Source: Clostridia bacterium (GTDB lineage: Bacteria > Bacillota > Clostridia > Oscillospirales > CAG-272). Taken from it: 9,553 nt of DNA. Shown here piece after piece: positions 1 through 8,878 of the stretch (position 1 is its first letter; the number at the start of each line of letters is the position of its first letter). The DNA is taken from positions 1 to 9,553 of the forward strand of contig JAFTMU010000146.1 in NCBI GenBank assembly GCA_017452215.1. Reading direction: 5' to 3'. The translations under genes and the position numbers were made by a program. The notes under the pieces were generated by a model. It was not told where the DNA came from. It searched no databases and saw only the letters and a list, made by a program, of their open reading frames with translations.

Positions 1-1
1 A

Positions 2-658
2 ATGCTGGATAGCGCAAGAGCCTCCAGTGAGTTTGTGTTTGCACAGCTGGAAAAGGCGAAAAAGGCAGAGGAAGCAGGCAGACTTGCCAAAGAGCTGGAC
101 GAGGCAAGGCGGGCAGTGCGCCGTGAGATCCGCATAAGCGAGGAGACCGTCAATCCCGTAGAGGAAAAGAAGAACGAAAAATACGTTCTCCCCAGAGACC
201 TCAAATGCGGAGACAAGGTTTATATCGTCAACATTGACAAAGAGGGCATTCTTTTGGAAACGCCCGATAAGAGCGGAAGCGTCTTGGTGCAGGCTGGCAT
301 TCTCAAAACCCGAACCAAGCTTTCCAATCTGCAGCTTATTGAGGAAAAACCCCAGTATATCAGCGGCAAGCAAAAAAAGCCCGCCTCCGAGTTTCACGCC
401 AAGGTCAATCGGGATTTCCGTGACGAGATCGACCTCAGAGGCTTGCTTGGAGACGAGGGCTGGCAAGAGGTGGATAAATATCTGGACGAGGCGATCATGG
501 CAAACTTCTCCAAGGTTCGCCTGATCCACGGCAAGGGCACGGGAGCGCTCAAAAACGCCCTGTGGCAAAGGCTCAGGACCGACCGCCGTGTCGCTACCTT
601 CCGCTTGGGTAAGTACGGCGAAGGGGATGGGGGAGTCACCGTCGTGGAATTGAAGTGA
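2..658 (+). CDS. mutS2: MutS2 C-terminal part with Smr domain (5' partial)
   Basis: This is the C-terminal end of MutS2, a MutS-family ATPase without a mismatch-repair role. Family knowledge links it to suppression of homologous recombination and, in Bacillus, to splitting collided ribosomes. The frame is open to the window edge, so the methionine at base 2 is internal; the ATPase and core domains lie outside. Visible from the N-terminal side are a charged coiled-coil-like stretch (about residues 10-60), a small KOW-like/linker segment (about 65-112), then the Smr domain (about 138-218). The Smr signatures are IDLRG (143-147), HGKGTG (176-181) and the terminal GEGDGGVTVVEL, matching the DLR and HGKG motifs of MutS2 Smr nuclease domains. 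The last residues VTVVELK match my recollection of the Bacillus protein end. Nothing appears truncated at the 3' end. The identification is firm; nuclease activity is inferred from motifs. Confidence 0.95.
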   Translation: MLDSARASSEFVFAQLEKAKKAEEAGRLAKELDEARRAVRREIRISEETVNPVEEKKNEKYVLPRDLKCGDKVYIVNIDKEGILLETPDKSGSVLVQAGILKTRTKLSNLQLIEEKPQYISGKQKKPASEFHAKVNRDFRDEIDLRGLLGDEGWQEVDKYLDEAIMANFSKVRLIHGKGTGALKNALWQRLRTDRRVATFRLGKYGEGDGGVTVVELK

Positions 659-682
659 TCCTTATTGAATAGCTGATCTGCT

Positions 683-731
683 TTTGGGGGAGAGATGCAC
701 CGTGCGCCTCTCTCCCCAAATTGCTTTCTTT
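683..731 (+). terminator. Intrinsic terminator after mutS2
   Basis: The arm TTTGGGG (683-689) plus AGAGA (691-695) pairs with TCTCT (709-713) plus CCCCAAA (714-720). This gives 12 base pairs with one bulged G and a 13-base loop, followed by a T-rich but interrupted tract (TTGCTTTCTTT). It starts about 25 bases after the mutS2 stop. The weak U-tract lowers certainty. Confidence 0.7.
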
Positions 732-787
732 AAATGAAAACAGTTTTTTAATTTTTTTCTCGGGACACTTCTCAACGCTGCATTTCA

Positions 788-796
788 TGTTATAAT
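788..796 (+). promoter_or_regulatory. Extended -10 promoter for the LTA-synthase-like gene
   Basis: TG-T-TATAAT (788-796) is a perfect -10 hexamer with an extended TGn element. No good -35 hexamer lies 16-18 bases upstream (the region reads ACTTCTCA), as expected for an extended -10 promoter. An upstream T-rich run (745-759) could act as an UP-like element. Transcription would start near 803, giving a leader of about 23 bases. The ribosome binding site AAGGAG (813-818) is 7 bases before the ATG at 826. Confidence 0.7.
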
Positions 797-825
797 GGAA
801 GCAATAAATATCAAGGAGAACGAAA

Positions 826-2385
826 ATGAAAAAGAAGCAAAAAAGAAAGAGCATCGCAGGATATCTGATCCTGTCGATCCTTCTCGGAATTCTCTGGACC
901 CTTGCAAGCATTCTCACCGCCTTGGCGGTCTGGTATCAAAATACCTTCAGCATGGAGTTCGGAGAGCTGCTCTATACCTTGCTCTCCCCCTTGGGAGGAA
1001 CAGGTGTGAGCACCGTTTCGCAGATCCTCGAGGCTTGCCTTTTGCCCGTGATCCTGTCCGTTTCGGCGTACGTGGCGGCAGTGATTCTGCTCTATCCGAG
1101 AGAGGAGCGGCTTCTGTGCCGTAAAATGGGACGGGTGGAATATGCACGCTCCCACGCCCGTACATACCGTATTTTGCGTCGCATCTGCGCACTTCTTTGC
1201 GTCGTTGCGTTCCTTTTCTCCGCAGGCTTTGCCTGCATCGTGTTCCGCATTCCCCAGTACATTGCCAAGAGCATGGGATATACCACCATTTACAGCGATC
1301 ACTACGTAGATCCCAACCGTGTTTCCATCACGGACATTGACGGAAAGCCCAGAAATCTGATCTACGTCTACGTGGAAAGCCTGGAAAGCACCTACTATCT
1401 ACAATCCAACGGCGGTGCGCAAAAGGAGCATGATCTGATGCCCGGGCTCACTGCTTTGGCAAAGGAGCATATCAGCTTTTCGGACAGCGCAGCCCTCGGC
1501 GGCTTTCATAGCATCGCAGGCACCAGCTGGACCATGGGCGCCCTGATGGGCACCACCTCAGGCGTGCCGTTCTCTCTGTCCATTTTTGGCGAAAAGGCAC
1601 ACAACTCTCTTGGCAAGGACGGTAACTTTGTCAACGGACTTACGGCGCTTGGGGATATTTTAGAGGAAAAGGGATACACGCAAGAGTTTTTGTGCGGCTC
1701 GGATATCGGCTTTGCAGGCAGAGACGCTTATTTCACTCAGCACGGCAATTATAAGCTGTTTGACTATTATACCGCCATCGAAAAGGGCTATATCGATGAG
1801 GATTATAAGGTCTGGTGGGGATATGAGGACAGCATTTTGTTCGATATCGCCAGGGACGAGGTCACAAATCTTGCAAAGGGTGACAAGCCTTTCAACTTCA
1901 CCATGCTCACGGTGGATACCCACCACGTGGGCGGTTATCGCTGCACCGAATGCGGGGACGAATTTCCCACCAAGCTGGAAAACGTCATCGCCTGCACCGA
2001 CCGTCTTGTCTCCGAATTTGTGGCATGGTGCATGGAGCAGGATTTTTACGAGAATACTACCATTATCGTAACGGGAGACCACCCCCGCATGGATACACAG
2101 CTGGTCAAAGGCATCGATACCTACAACCGCACCATTTATAACTGCTTTATCAATTCCTTGGCAACGCCCGTAAGCGAAGAAGCCACCCACCGTCGCATTT
2201 GGACCTCTCTTGATATGTTCCCAAGCATTCTTGCCGCAATGGGGTACTCCATCGAGGGGGAGAGACTCGGACTTGGCACCAATATCTTCTCCGATGTCCC
2301 CACCTTGGCAGAGAAATATGGGTTTGATTGGCTGGAAAACGAGGTCTCCAAGTATTCCGAATACTACAAAATAAAATTTTCTTAA
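826..2385 (+). CDS. LTA synthase / phosphoglycerol transferase family membrane enzyme (sulfatase fold)
   Basis: This is a membrane-anchored member of the LtaS/MdoB branch of the alkaline phosphatase/sulfatase superfamily. Such enzymes move glycerol-phosphate from phosphatidylglycerol onto an envelope acceptor outside the membrane. A basic N-terminus (residues 1-9) precedes three likely membrane helices at about 10-37, 68-89 and 117-139, fewer than the five typical of LtaS. The catalytic domain spans about 175-510. Family positions are visible: metal ligand E184 (in YVESLES), nucleophile candidate T233 (in AGTSWT), H366/H367 (in DTHHVGG) and D418-H419 (in GDHPRMD). The domain also carries six cysteines (C290, C373, C376, C390, C402, C440), including a CxxC just after the DTHH motif. 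The gene stands alone, with its own promoter upstream and the rpmE promoter downstream, and has no clear terminator. The superfamily call is firm. The acceptor (lipoteichoic acid, glycolipid or another polymer) cannot be read from sequence. Confidence 0.88.
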   Translation: MKKKQKRKSIAGYLILSILLGILWTLASILTALAVWYQNTFSMEFGELLYTLLSPLGGTGVSTVSQILEACLLPVILSVSAYVAAVILLYPREERLLCRKMGRVEYARSHARTYRILRRICALLCVVAFLFSAGFACIVFRIPQYIAKSMGYTTIYSDHYVDPNRVSITDIDGKPRNLIYVYVESLESTYYLQSNGGAQKEHDLMPGLTALAKEHISFSDSAALGGFHSIAGTSWTMGALMGTTSGVPFSLSIFGEKAHNSLGKDGNFVNGLTALGDILEEKGYTQEFLCGSDIGFAGRDAYFTQHGNYKLFDYYTAIEKGYIDEDYKVWWGYEDSILFDIARDEVTNLAKGDKPFNFTMLTVDTHHVGGYRCTECGDEFPTKLENVIACTDRLVSEFVAWCMEQDFYENTTIIVTGDHPRMDTQLVKGIDTYNRTIYNCFINSLATPVSEEATHRRIWTSLDMFPSILAAMGYSIEGERLGLGTNIFSDVPTLAEKYGFDWLENEVSKYSEYYKIKFS

Positions 2386-2403
2386 AGAAATTTCAAAAAA
2401 CTA

Positions 2404-2432
2404 TTGCAATTTTCATTTTTATATGCTATAAT
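2404..2432 (+). promoter_or_regulatory. Sigma-A promoter for rpmE
   Basis: The -35 TTGCAA (2404-2409) is separated by exactly 17 bases from the -10 TATAAT (2427-2432), and TG at 2424-2425 gives an extended -10. The predicted start is near 2439, leaving a leader of about 65 bases before rpmE. The promoter begins 19 bases after the upstream stop codon. Confidence 0.8.
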
Positions 2433-2444
2433 AACACCCGTGTG

Positions 2445-2479
2445 CCGCCTTTTTGGCGGAATGATGTCAAAGAACATCA
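2445..2479 (+). promoter_or_regulatory. Two-hairpin rpmE 5' leader (candidate L31 autoregulatory leader)
   Basis: Two hairpins lie back to back between the predicted transcription start and the ribosome binding site. The first has CCGCC (2445-2449), a TTTTT loop and GGCGG (2455-2459). The second has TGATGT (2462-2467), a CAAAGA loop and ACATCA (2474-2479). The Shine-Dalgarno GAGGT (2492-2496) sits 8 bases before the ATG at 2505. Ribosomal protein leaders, including L31 leaders in several bacterial groups, are known to bind their own protein. Whether this one belongs to a described L31 leader class is inference. Confidence 0.5.
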
Positions 2480-2504
2480 AAATTAAGAAATGAGGTAAAA
2501 GACA

Positions 2505-2714
2505 ATGAAAGACGGAATCCATCCGAATTACGAGACCTGCATCATCAGATGCGCATGCGGCGAGACCGTAGAGACCAAGTCCACCAAGGGCGGCGAGATC
2601 AAGGTAGAAATTTGCTCCAAGTGCCACCCCTTCTTCACCGGTAAGCAAAAGTTTGTTGACGCCGGCGGACGTGTGGATAAGTTCAAGAAGAGAATCGCTT
2701 CCTTCCAAAAGTAA
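2505..2714 (+). CDS. rpmE: 50S ribosomal protein L31, zinc-binding (C+) form
   Basis: L31 is a small protein of the large ribosomal subunit that bridges the subunits near the central protuberance. The 69-residue length fits the family. The protein opens with KDGIHPNY, carries the CACG pair (C16, C18) and the CSKCHPF pair (C37, C40), and then shows [17 protein letters not shown], the hallmark C-terminal half. Four zinc-ligand cysteines mark the C+ form, which in Bacillus is exchanged for a cysteine-free paralogue under zinc starvation; no paralogue is in this window. An additional cysteine, C12, is not a standard ligand. The gene is monocistronic by its signals: its own promoter, structured leader, and a strong terminator 25 bases after the stop. 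The start is set by GAGGT 8 bases upstream. Confidence 0.97.
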   Translation: MKDGIHPNYETCIIRCACGETVETKSTKGGEIKVEICSKCHPFFTGKQKFVDAGGRVDKFKKRIASFQK

Positions 2715-2738
2715 TCGGTACGGTTCGGTTCTGTTGGC

Positions 2739-2776
2739 AAAAAAGGGCAGGCTGCATGGTTGGCTTGCCCCTTTTT
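2739..2776 (+). terminator. Intrinsic terminator after rpmE
   Basis: GGGCAGGC (2745-2752) pairs with GCTTGCCC (2763-2770), eight pairs including one G-U, around a 10-base loop. An A-tract precedes the stem and CTTTTT follows it. It lies only 24 bases before the hflX start codon, so it separates rpmE from hflX and read-through would feed hflX. Confidence 0.85.
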
Positions 2777-2800
2777 CATTCATAACGGAGGTCGTTTTTT

Positions 2801-4090
2801 ATGGAATACCAAGCAAATAAAGCGATATTGGTCGGTATTTGTACCGATGACCGCTATGCCCTGCAAATCGAAAAAAGTCTGTGCGAGCTGGAGCGTCTCT
2901 TGGAAACGGCAGGCGGTCAGAGCTTCGCAAAAATGATACAAAACAAGGATAAGCCCGATCCCCGCACCCTCAGCGGCTCGGGCAAGGTGTCGGAGCTGAA
3001 AGAGCTGTGTGAGAACAACGGGATAGAGCTGGTGGTTTTTGACGAGGAGCTGACCCCCTCGCGGATCCGCAATCTGGAGGAGGATCTTGGCAAGGAGGTT
3101 CGGGTATTGGATCGCTCCATGCTGATTCTGGATATTTTCGCTCTGCACGCCGCCACAAAAGAGGGCAAATTACAGGTAGAGCTTGCCCAGCTGAAATACA
3201 CCGCTCCCCGCCTCACGGGGCACGGCACCGAGCTTTCCCGCTTGGGCGGCGGTATCGGCACCCGAGGTCCCGGTGAGAGCAAGCTGGAGACCGACCGCAG
3301 ACATATGCGCCGTCGCATCACCGCATTGGAGACGGAATTGGAGGAGCTGGAGGGTAACCGTCGCACCATGCGTGCCGCAAGAGACCGCTCGGGGCTGTCC
3401 AAGATCGCCATCGTAGGGTATACCAACGCAGGCAAGTCTACCTTGCTCAACGCCTTGACCAATGCAGGTATTCTGGCGGAGGATAAGCTGTTTGCCACGC
3501 TTGATCCCACTACCCGCAAGTACGAGCTTCCCAATGGGGAAAGCGTTCTTCTGACCGACACCGTTGGCTTCATCCGCAAGCTGCCGCACCATCTCATTCA
3601 CGCATTCAAATCCACTCTCGACGAGGCAGTATATGCCGATGCGTTGATTATCGTTATCGACGCCTCCGACCCGGAGCATCCCGAGCAGATCAAGGTCACC
3701 GAGGAACTTTTGAGAGAGCTTGGCGCTTCGGGCAAGCCCACCCTGTACGTGTTCAATAAATGCGATCTCGGGGCGGAGGAATTTTCTCGGGCTTCTGTGG
3801 ACGTATCCGAAGAAAACGTGCAAACGGTAGCCGTTTCCGCCAAAACAGGCAAGGGACTTGACCAATTACTCACCGCTCTGCAAGCACTTCTCATGAGCGG
3901 CAAGCGGCGTGTGGTTTTTCATATCCCCAACAACCGTGCAGGCGTGTTGAACACCCTGTATCAAAATGCGGCGGTGGAGGACGTGGAATACGGAGCGGAA
4001 GAGATCCTTGCCACGGCGATCGTTGACCGCAAGACCCACGGTATGCTCAGACAGTACGACCCTCGGTGGCAAGACCCCGAGGAAGAATAA
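2801..4090 (+). CDS. hflX: Ribosome-associated GTPase HflX
   Basis: HflX is a translational GTPase of the Obg-HflX superfamily that binds the 50S subunit. In several bacteria it splits stalled or heat-damaged 70S ribosomes and aids hibernation exit. The 429-residue length is normal. The N-terminal HflX domain (about 1-165) contains GSGKVSEL and the conserved block LSRLGGGIGTRGPGE. A helical linker (about 168-200) leads to the G domain: G1 GYTNAGKST (206-214), G3 DTVGF (253-257), G4 NKCD (319-322) and G5 SAKTG (346-350). A C-terminal segment follows. The ribosome binding site GGAGG (2787-2791) is 9 bases before the ATG. I see no promoter between the rpmE terminator and this gene, so expression may rely on read-through or a weak promoter. 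The YigZ-family gene follows after 13 bases, probably in the same transcript. Confidence 0.97.
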   Translation: MEYQANKAILVGICTDDRYALQIEKSLCELERLLETAGGQSFAKMIQNKDKPDPRTLSGSGKVSELKELCENNGIELVVFDEELTPSRIRNLEEDLGKEVRVLDRSMLILDIFALHAATKEGKLQVELAQLKYTAPRLTGHGTELSRLGGGIGTRGPGESKLETDRRHMRRRITALETELEELEGNRRTMRAARDRSGLSKIAIVGYTNAGKSTLLNALTNAGILAEDKLFATLDPTTRKYELPNGESVLLTDTVGFIRKLPHHLIHAFKSTLDEAVYADALIIVIDASDPEHPEQIKVTEELLRELGASGKPTLYVFNKCDLGAEEFSRASVDVSEENVQTVAVSAKTGKGLDQLLTALQALLMSGKRRVVFHIPNNRAGVLNTLYQNAAVEDVEYGAEEILATAIVDRKTHGMLRQYDPRWQDPEEE

Positions 4091-4103
4091 AAACGGAGGA
4101 GAT

Positions 4104-4736
4104 ATGACCGAACATCCAATTTTATATACCACGTTAGAGGGAGAGGGAGAAGCAGAATTCACCGAAAAGAAATCTGTGTTCATCGGTCACGCTGCTCCCG
4201 TTAAAAGCGAGGAGGAAGCGCTGGCGCATATCAAAAGGATCAAAAGCGCCTATGCCGATGCCCGTCATAACGTTTGGGCGTATCTGCAAAAAGGGGAAAT
4301 CGTTGCCCGCTATTCCGACGACGGAGAGCCCCAGGGAACGGCAGGCGTTCCCGTGCTGGATACCATTCGCAAGTCCGGCGTCACCGATGCCGTGGTCGTG
4401 GTCACCCGCTACTTCGGCGGTATCCTTTTGGGTGCGGGCGGACTTGTGAGAGCCTATTCTCATACGGCAAAATTAGCTTTGGAGGCGGCGCATATCATCA
4501 CCTACGAGCAGTACACCGTCATGGAACTGTCTTGCACCTATTCCGATTATCAGAAATATCTTTCCGAGCTGCCTCGCTTCGGGGCAGTGATCGACGATAC
4601 GGTGTTTACCGACCGTGTTACCGTAAGCTTTGCCGTGAAGAATACCGTGGTGGAGGAGCTTTGCACCAGGATCCGTGAGATCAGCAACGGAAGTGACGCT
4701 CCCACCGTGAAGGGCAATCGCTTCGATTACCGTTGA
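4104..4736 (+). CDS. yigZ: YigZ/IMPACT family protein
   Basis: This protein belongs to the YigZ/YvyE (UPF0029, IMPACT N-terminal domain) family, whose bacterial role is unsettled; eukaryotic IMPACT modulates Gcn2, and bacterial members are thought to bind RNA or ribosomes. The N-terminal domain (about 10-120) shows EKKSVFIGHAAPV, the hallmark SDDGEPQGTAG (71-81) and TRYFGGILLGAGGL (101-114). The C-terminal part (about 135-208) fits the small ferredoxin-like DUF1949 domain. The length of 210 residues suits the family. The frame is open back to an ATG at 3966 inside hflX, but GGAGG (4095-4099) just before the ATG at 4104 and the conserved N-terminus beginning there decide the start. It follows hflX by 13 bases, suggesting cotranscription. 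No clear terminator follows. Confidence 0.93.
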   Translation: MTEHPILYTTLEGEGEAEFTEKKSVFIGHAAPVKSEEEALAHIKRIKSAYADARHNVWAYLQKGEIVARYSDDGEPQGTAGVPVLDTIRKSGVTDAVVVVTRYFGGILLGAGGLVRAYSHTAKLALEAAHIITYEQYTVMELSCTYSDYQKYLSELPRFGAVIDDTVFTDRVTVSFAVKNTVVEELCTRIREISNGSDAPTVKGNRFDYR

Positions 4737-4786
4737 AGGACAAAAAAAGACATCTGCTTTATAAAAATATCTCAAAAAAAGTATAT

Positions 4787-4835
4787 TTGCGATTTTTTGC
4801 GTATTTTATTATCGTAAGAGCAAAAATATACGCAA
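4787..4835 (+). promoter_or_regulatory. AT-rich repeat cluster and probable promoter region upstream of dgt
   Basis: The pentamer TTGCG occurs at 4787-4791 and 4797-4801, ten bases apart, and inverted as CGCAA at 4831-4835. TTGCGTATTTT (4797-4807) pairs with AAAATA-TA-CGCAA (4823-4835), allowing a two-base bulge, around a 15-base spacer. A poor -35/-10 can be proposed (TTGCGA 4787-4792 with TATCGT 4810-4815 at 17 bases; TATTAT at 4807-4812 is a better -10 but with poor spacing). The right arm ends directly before the Shine-Dalgarno-like GGGCGGTGA. It may be an operator or a hairpin covering the ribosome binding site; neither is proven. Confidence 0.35.
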
Positions 4836-4848
4836 GGGCGGTGATATT

Positions 4849-5853
4849 ATGAAAAATATGTGCGAAATCTTTCTGGAGCGTGAAAAGCAAACGCTCTCTC
4901 CATACGCTTGCTTGACTTCAAGCACCAAGGGGAGGGAAAATCCCATTGCGCCCAGTGACATCAGAACTGAGTTCCAAAGGGACCGTGACCGCATCATTCA
5001 CTGTCAATCCTTCCGCCGCCTGATGAACAAGACGCAGGTATTTTTAGCCCCTAAGGGCGACCACTACCGCACTCGCCTGACCCACACGCTGGAGGTCACA
5101 CAGATCGCCCGCATCATTGCAAGAGCCCTGCGGCTCAACGAGGATCTCACCGAGGCGGCAGCGCTGGGACACGATCTGGGACATACTCCCTTCGGTCATT
5201 CCGGCGAGTACGCCATGCAGGAGCTGTATTCCAAGGATTTCACTCACTACAAGCAGAGTCTCCGTGTGGTGGAAAAATTGGAGCGCAACGGCGCAGGACT
5301 GAATCTGACGTGGGAGGTTCGTGATGCCATCGTCAATCATACGGGCAAGCATATGGCGGCGACCCTGGAGGGCGTCATCGTCAAATTTGCCGACCGTATC
5401 GCATACATCAATCACGATATTGACGACGCCTGCCGTGCGGGGATCCTCTGTACCGAGGAGATCCCGAAGGAGCTAAGAGAGGTGCTGGGCGAGACCCATA
5501 GCAAGCGCATCAATACCATGGTAGGCTCCATTATTCAAGCAAGCGCCGACAAAAATGAGATCAAAATGGCAGACGAGGTATGGCAGGCAACCGATGCCTT
5601 GCGTACCTTCCTGTTTGAAAACGTATATACAAGCCCCGTGGCAAAGTCCGAGGACGGACGGGCGCACGAGCTTTTGGGGCAGCTGTTCCGCTATTTCGTC
5701 AAAAATCCAGACCAGATGCCCGAGACCTATTTCCGCAACGTAGAGGAGGAGGGCGTCGAGCGGTGCGTGTGCGATTTTTTGTCGGGCATGACCGATCGCT
5801 ATGCTATCGAGACCTATAAAAAGCTCTTTATTCCCCACGTGTGGAGTAATTAA
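4849..5853 (+). CDS. dgt: dNTP triphosphohydrolase, dGTPase-like (HD superfamily)
   Basis: This is a dGTPase-type enzyme that removes triphosphate from deoxynucleoside triphosphates, leaving a deoxynucleoside. It is an HD-fold metalloenzyme. The opening RTEFQRDRDRIIHCQSFRRL is the usual Dgt start and the length of 334 residues fits the shorter, Gram-positive form. Metal and catalytic residues are visible: H79 (in RTRLTHTLEV), H108-D109 (in GHDLGHTPFGH, 107-117) and D182 (in KFADRIAYINHDIDDA). The start at 4849 is supported by GGTGA (4840-4844) four bases upstream; a second ATG at 4858 is less well placed. It precedes dnaG by 32 bases, and dgt upstream of dnaG and rpoD is a recurrent clostridial order, linking dNTP supply to priming. 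Preferred substrate (dGTP or all dNTPs) cannot be told. Confidence 0.94.
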   Translation: MKNMCEIFLEREKQTLSPYACLTSSTKGRENPIAPSDIRTEFQRDRDRIIHCQSFRRLMNKTQVFLAPKGDHYRTRLTHTLEVTQIARIIARALRLNEDLTEAAALGHDLGHTPFGHSGEYAMQELYSKDFTHYKQSLRVVEKLERNGAGLNLTWEVRDAIVNHTGKHMAATLEGVIVKFADRIAYINHDIDDACRAGILCTEEIPKELREVLGETHSKRINTMVGSIIQASADKNEIKMADEVWQATDALRTFLFENVYTSPVAKSEDGRAHELLGQLFRYFVKNPDQMPETYFRNVEEEGVERCVCDFLSGMTDRYAIETYKKLFIPHVWSN

Positions 5854-5885
5854 AACCGCAAAAACAAGAGAGGGCAGGTGATTGG

Positions 5886-7678
5886 ATGCGGCTTCCCGAA
5901 AATTTCATACAAGAGGTTGTGGAGCGCACCGACATCGAGGAGCTTATCGGCAGATACGTCACTCTCAAGCGCACGGGCGCCAACTACGTGGGCAGATGCC
6001 CCTTCCATAACGAAAAGACCCCCTCCTTTACCGTCTCACCGCAAAAAAGGATCTTCTATTGCTTTGGCTGCCAGGCAGGCGGCTCCGTGATTACGTTCAT
6101 GCAAAAGGCAGAGAACATGGATTTCATGGAGGCGGTGGAGGCGCTTGCCAACCGTGCGGGTCTCCCCATGCCAAAGGATAGCGGGGGACAAGCTACCGAC
6201 AGGACCACGCCTCGCAAGCGTGTTTTGGAAATGAACCTGGAGGCGGCAAGATTTTTCCGTGCATGTCTATTCGACCCCCGATACGGGCAGGCGGGAATGG
6301 AGTATTTCAAGAAGAACAGACGCTTGAGTGAGGCAACCATCAAGCATTTCGGGCTTGGCTATGCGCCAAACGATTTCGGAATGCTCCGACGCCATATGCA
6401 TCAAAAAGGGTATACCGATGACGAATTGGTAGAGGCGTATCTTTGCGCACGTAGCCAAAAAAACGGCAACGTGTACGATATTTTCCGTAACCGTGTCATG
6501 TTTCCCATTATCGATACCTCCGGCAACGTGGTGGCATTCGGCGGCAGAGTCCTGGACGATTCCAAGCCCAAATATCTCAACTCCTCCGATACCCCCGCCT
6601 TCAAAAAAAGCAAGCACCTGTTTGCACTCAACTATGCCAAGGGTGTCTGTGCCGAGCAAATGCTTTTGTGCGAGGGATACATGGACGTCATTGCTCTCCA
6701 TGCGGCAGGCTTTGAATACGCCGTTGCCACCTTGGGCACGGCGATCACCCCCGAGCACGCAAGAGTCCTGTCCAAGTATACCAAAAAGGTCATCATTTCC
6801 TACGATTCCGACGAAGCGGGACAAAACGCCGCCAACAAGGCGATGCGCCTGCTTGGAGAGGTGGGAATCGAGGTAAGGGTCTTAAAGCTCACGGGAGCCA
6901 AGGACCCCGACGAATATATCACCAAATTCGGTGCCGAGCGATTCCGCAGGGCGCTGACCGAGAGCCGCACGGGCTTCGACCACAAAATGGATGCGATCCT
7001 TTCCGCACACGATCTGACAGTCTCCACGGAAAAGATCAAAGCGTCCAAGGAGCTTTGTGCCTTGATCTCCGAGTACCATTCCCCCATTGAAAGGCGAGTA
7101 TATACGGCGCAAGCCGCCACGGCGTTGAATATGCCGGTAGACGTTTTGACCAATTCAGTGGAGCAGATACGAAGTAAGAGGATCAAAGACATCCGCAGAA
7201 AACAGAGCAGGGAAGCCGAAGCCACGCTCAAAAATTTCGGGGACCGCATCAACCCCGATTCCGCAAAATCGCCAAGGGCATCCTCGGCAGAGGAGGCAGT
7301 CATCGGCTTGCTTCTGATCTACGAGGAATACCGTAATGCGGTTTCTGCGGGGGAAGTAGAGCTGACGGCAGAGAATTTTGTTACCGAGTTTCACCGCAGC
7401 GTCTTTGAGGAGATCATGCGGCTGCACGAATCCCCCTCGGGATTTCGCTTCGAATTGCTCGGCATGCGGTTTTCTCCCGACGAGGTAGGAAGGATCGAGC
7501 GGTGCGAGATGGCAAGACAGCAGCTCTCTCACAACGGTCCCGAGGTGTTCCGCTCGGCAACAGAGGCGCTCAGAGATGCGCAACGGATGCAAACGTTACA
7601 GGAGGGCGACCTCAGCGCCCGATTGGAATATTTAAGAAACAAGAAAGCGAATTTACATAAAGGAAAGGCTGATACGCA

Positions 7679-7682
<4 letters not shown>
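5886..7682 (+). CDS. dnaG: DNA primase DnaG
   Basis: Primase synthesises the RNA primers for the lagging strand and associates with the replicative helicase at the fork. The length of 598 residues is typical. The N-terminal zinc ribbon (CHC2) has C38, H41, C59 and C62 within [12 protein letters not shown] and FYCFGC. The catalytic core follows; its TOPRIM part carries E263 (CEGYMDV) and D307/D309 (SYDSDEAG), the metal-binding triad. The C-terminal region (about 450-598) would be the helicase-interaction domain and is more divergent, as is usual. AGGTG (5876-5880) five bases before the ATG at 5886 supports the start. The stop overlaps the rpoD start as ATGA, implying translational coupling. 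It sits between dgt and rpoD, the macromolecular-synthesis operon arrangement. Confidence 0.97.
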
Positions 7683-8860
<1,178 letters not shown>

Positions 8861-8878
8861 TTTTTTTGGTTTGATTCA

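Noticed and set aside
811..1302. Minus-strand 163-codon frame covering the 5' part of the LTA-synthase-like gene
   Set aside because: It overlaps the promoter and start of a supported gene, and its low-complexity composition reflects the reverse of codons for hydrophobic helices.
1660..2190. A 176-codon minus-strand frame inside the LTA-synthase-like gene
   Set aside because: It is antisense to the catalytic domain, with no ribosome binding site or family motif supporting it.
2373..2396. AT-rich near-palindrome AAATTTTCTTAAAGAAATTT at the end of the LTA-synthase-like gene as a terminator
   Set aside because: The stem is only A-T pairs with almost no loop and no T-tract follows, so it would be too weak to terminate.
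3170..3865. A 231-codon minus-strand frame inside hflX, and a 226-codon one at 2917-3597
   Set aside because: Both are shadows of hflX, overlap each other in different frames and show no family resemblance.
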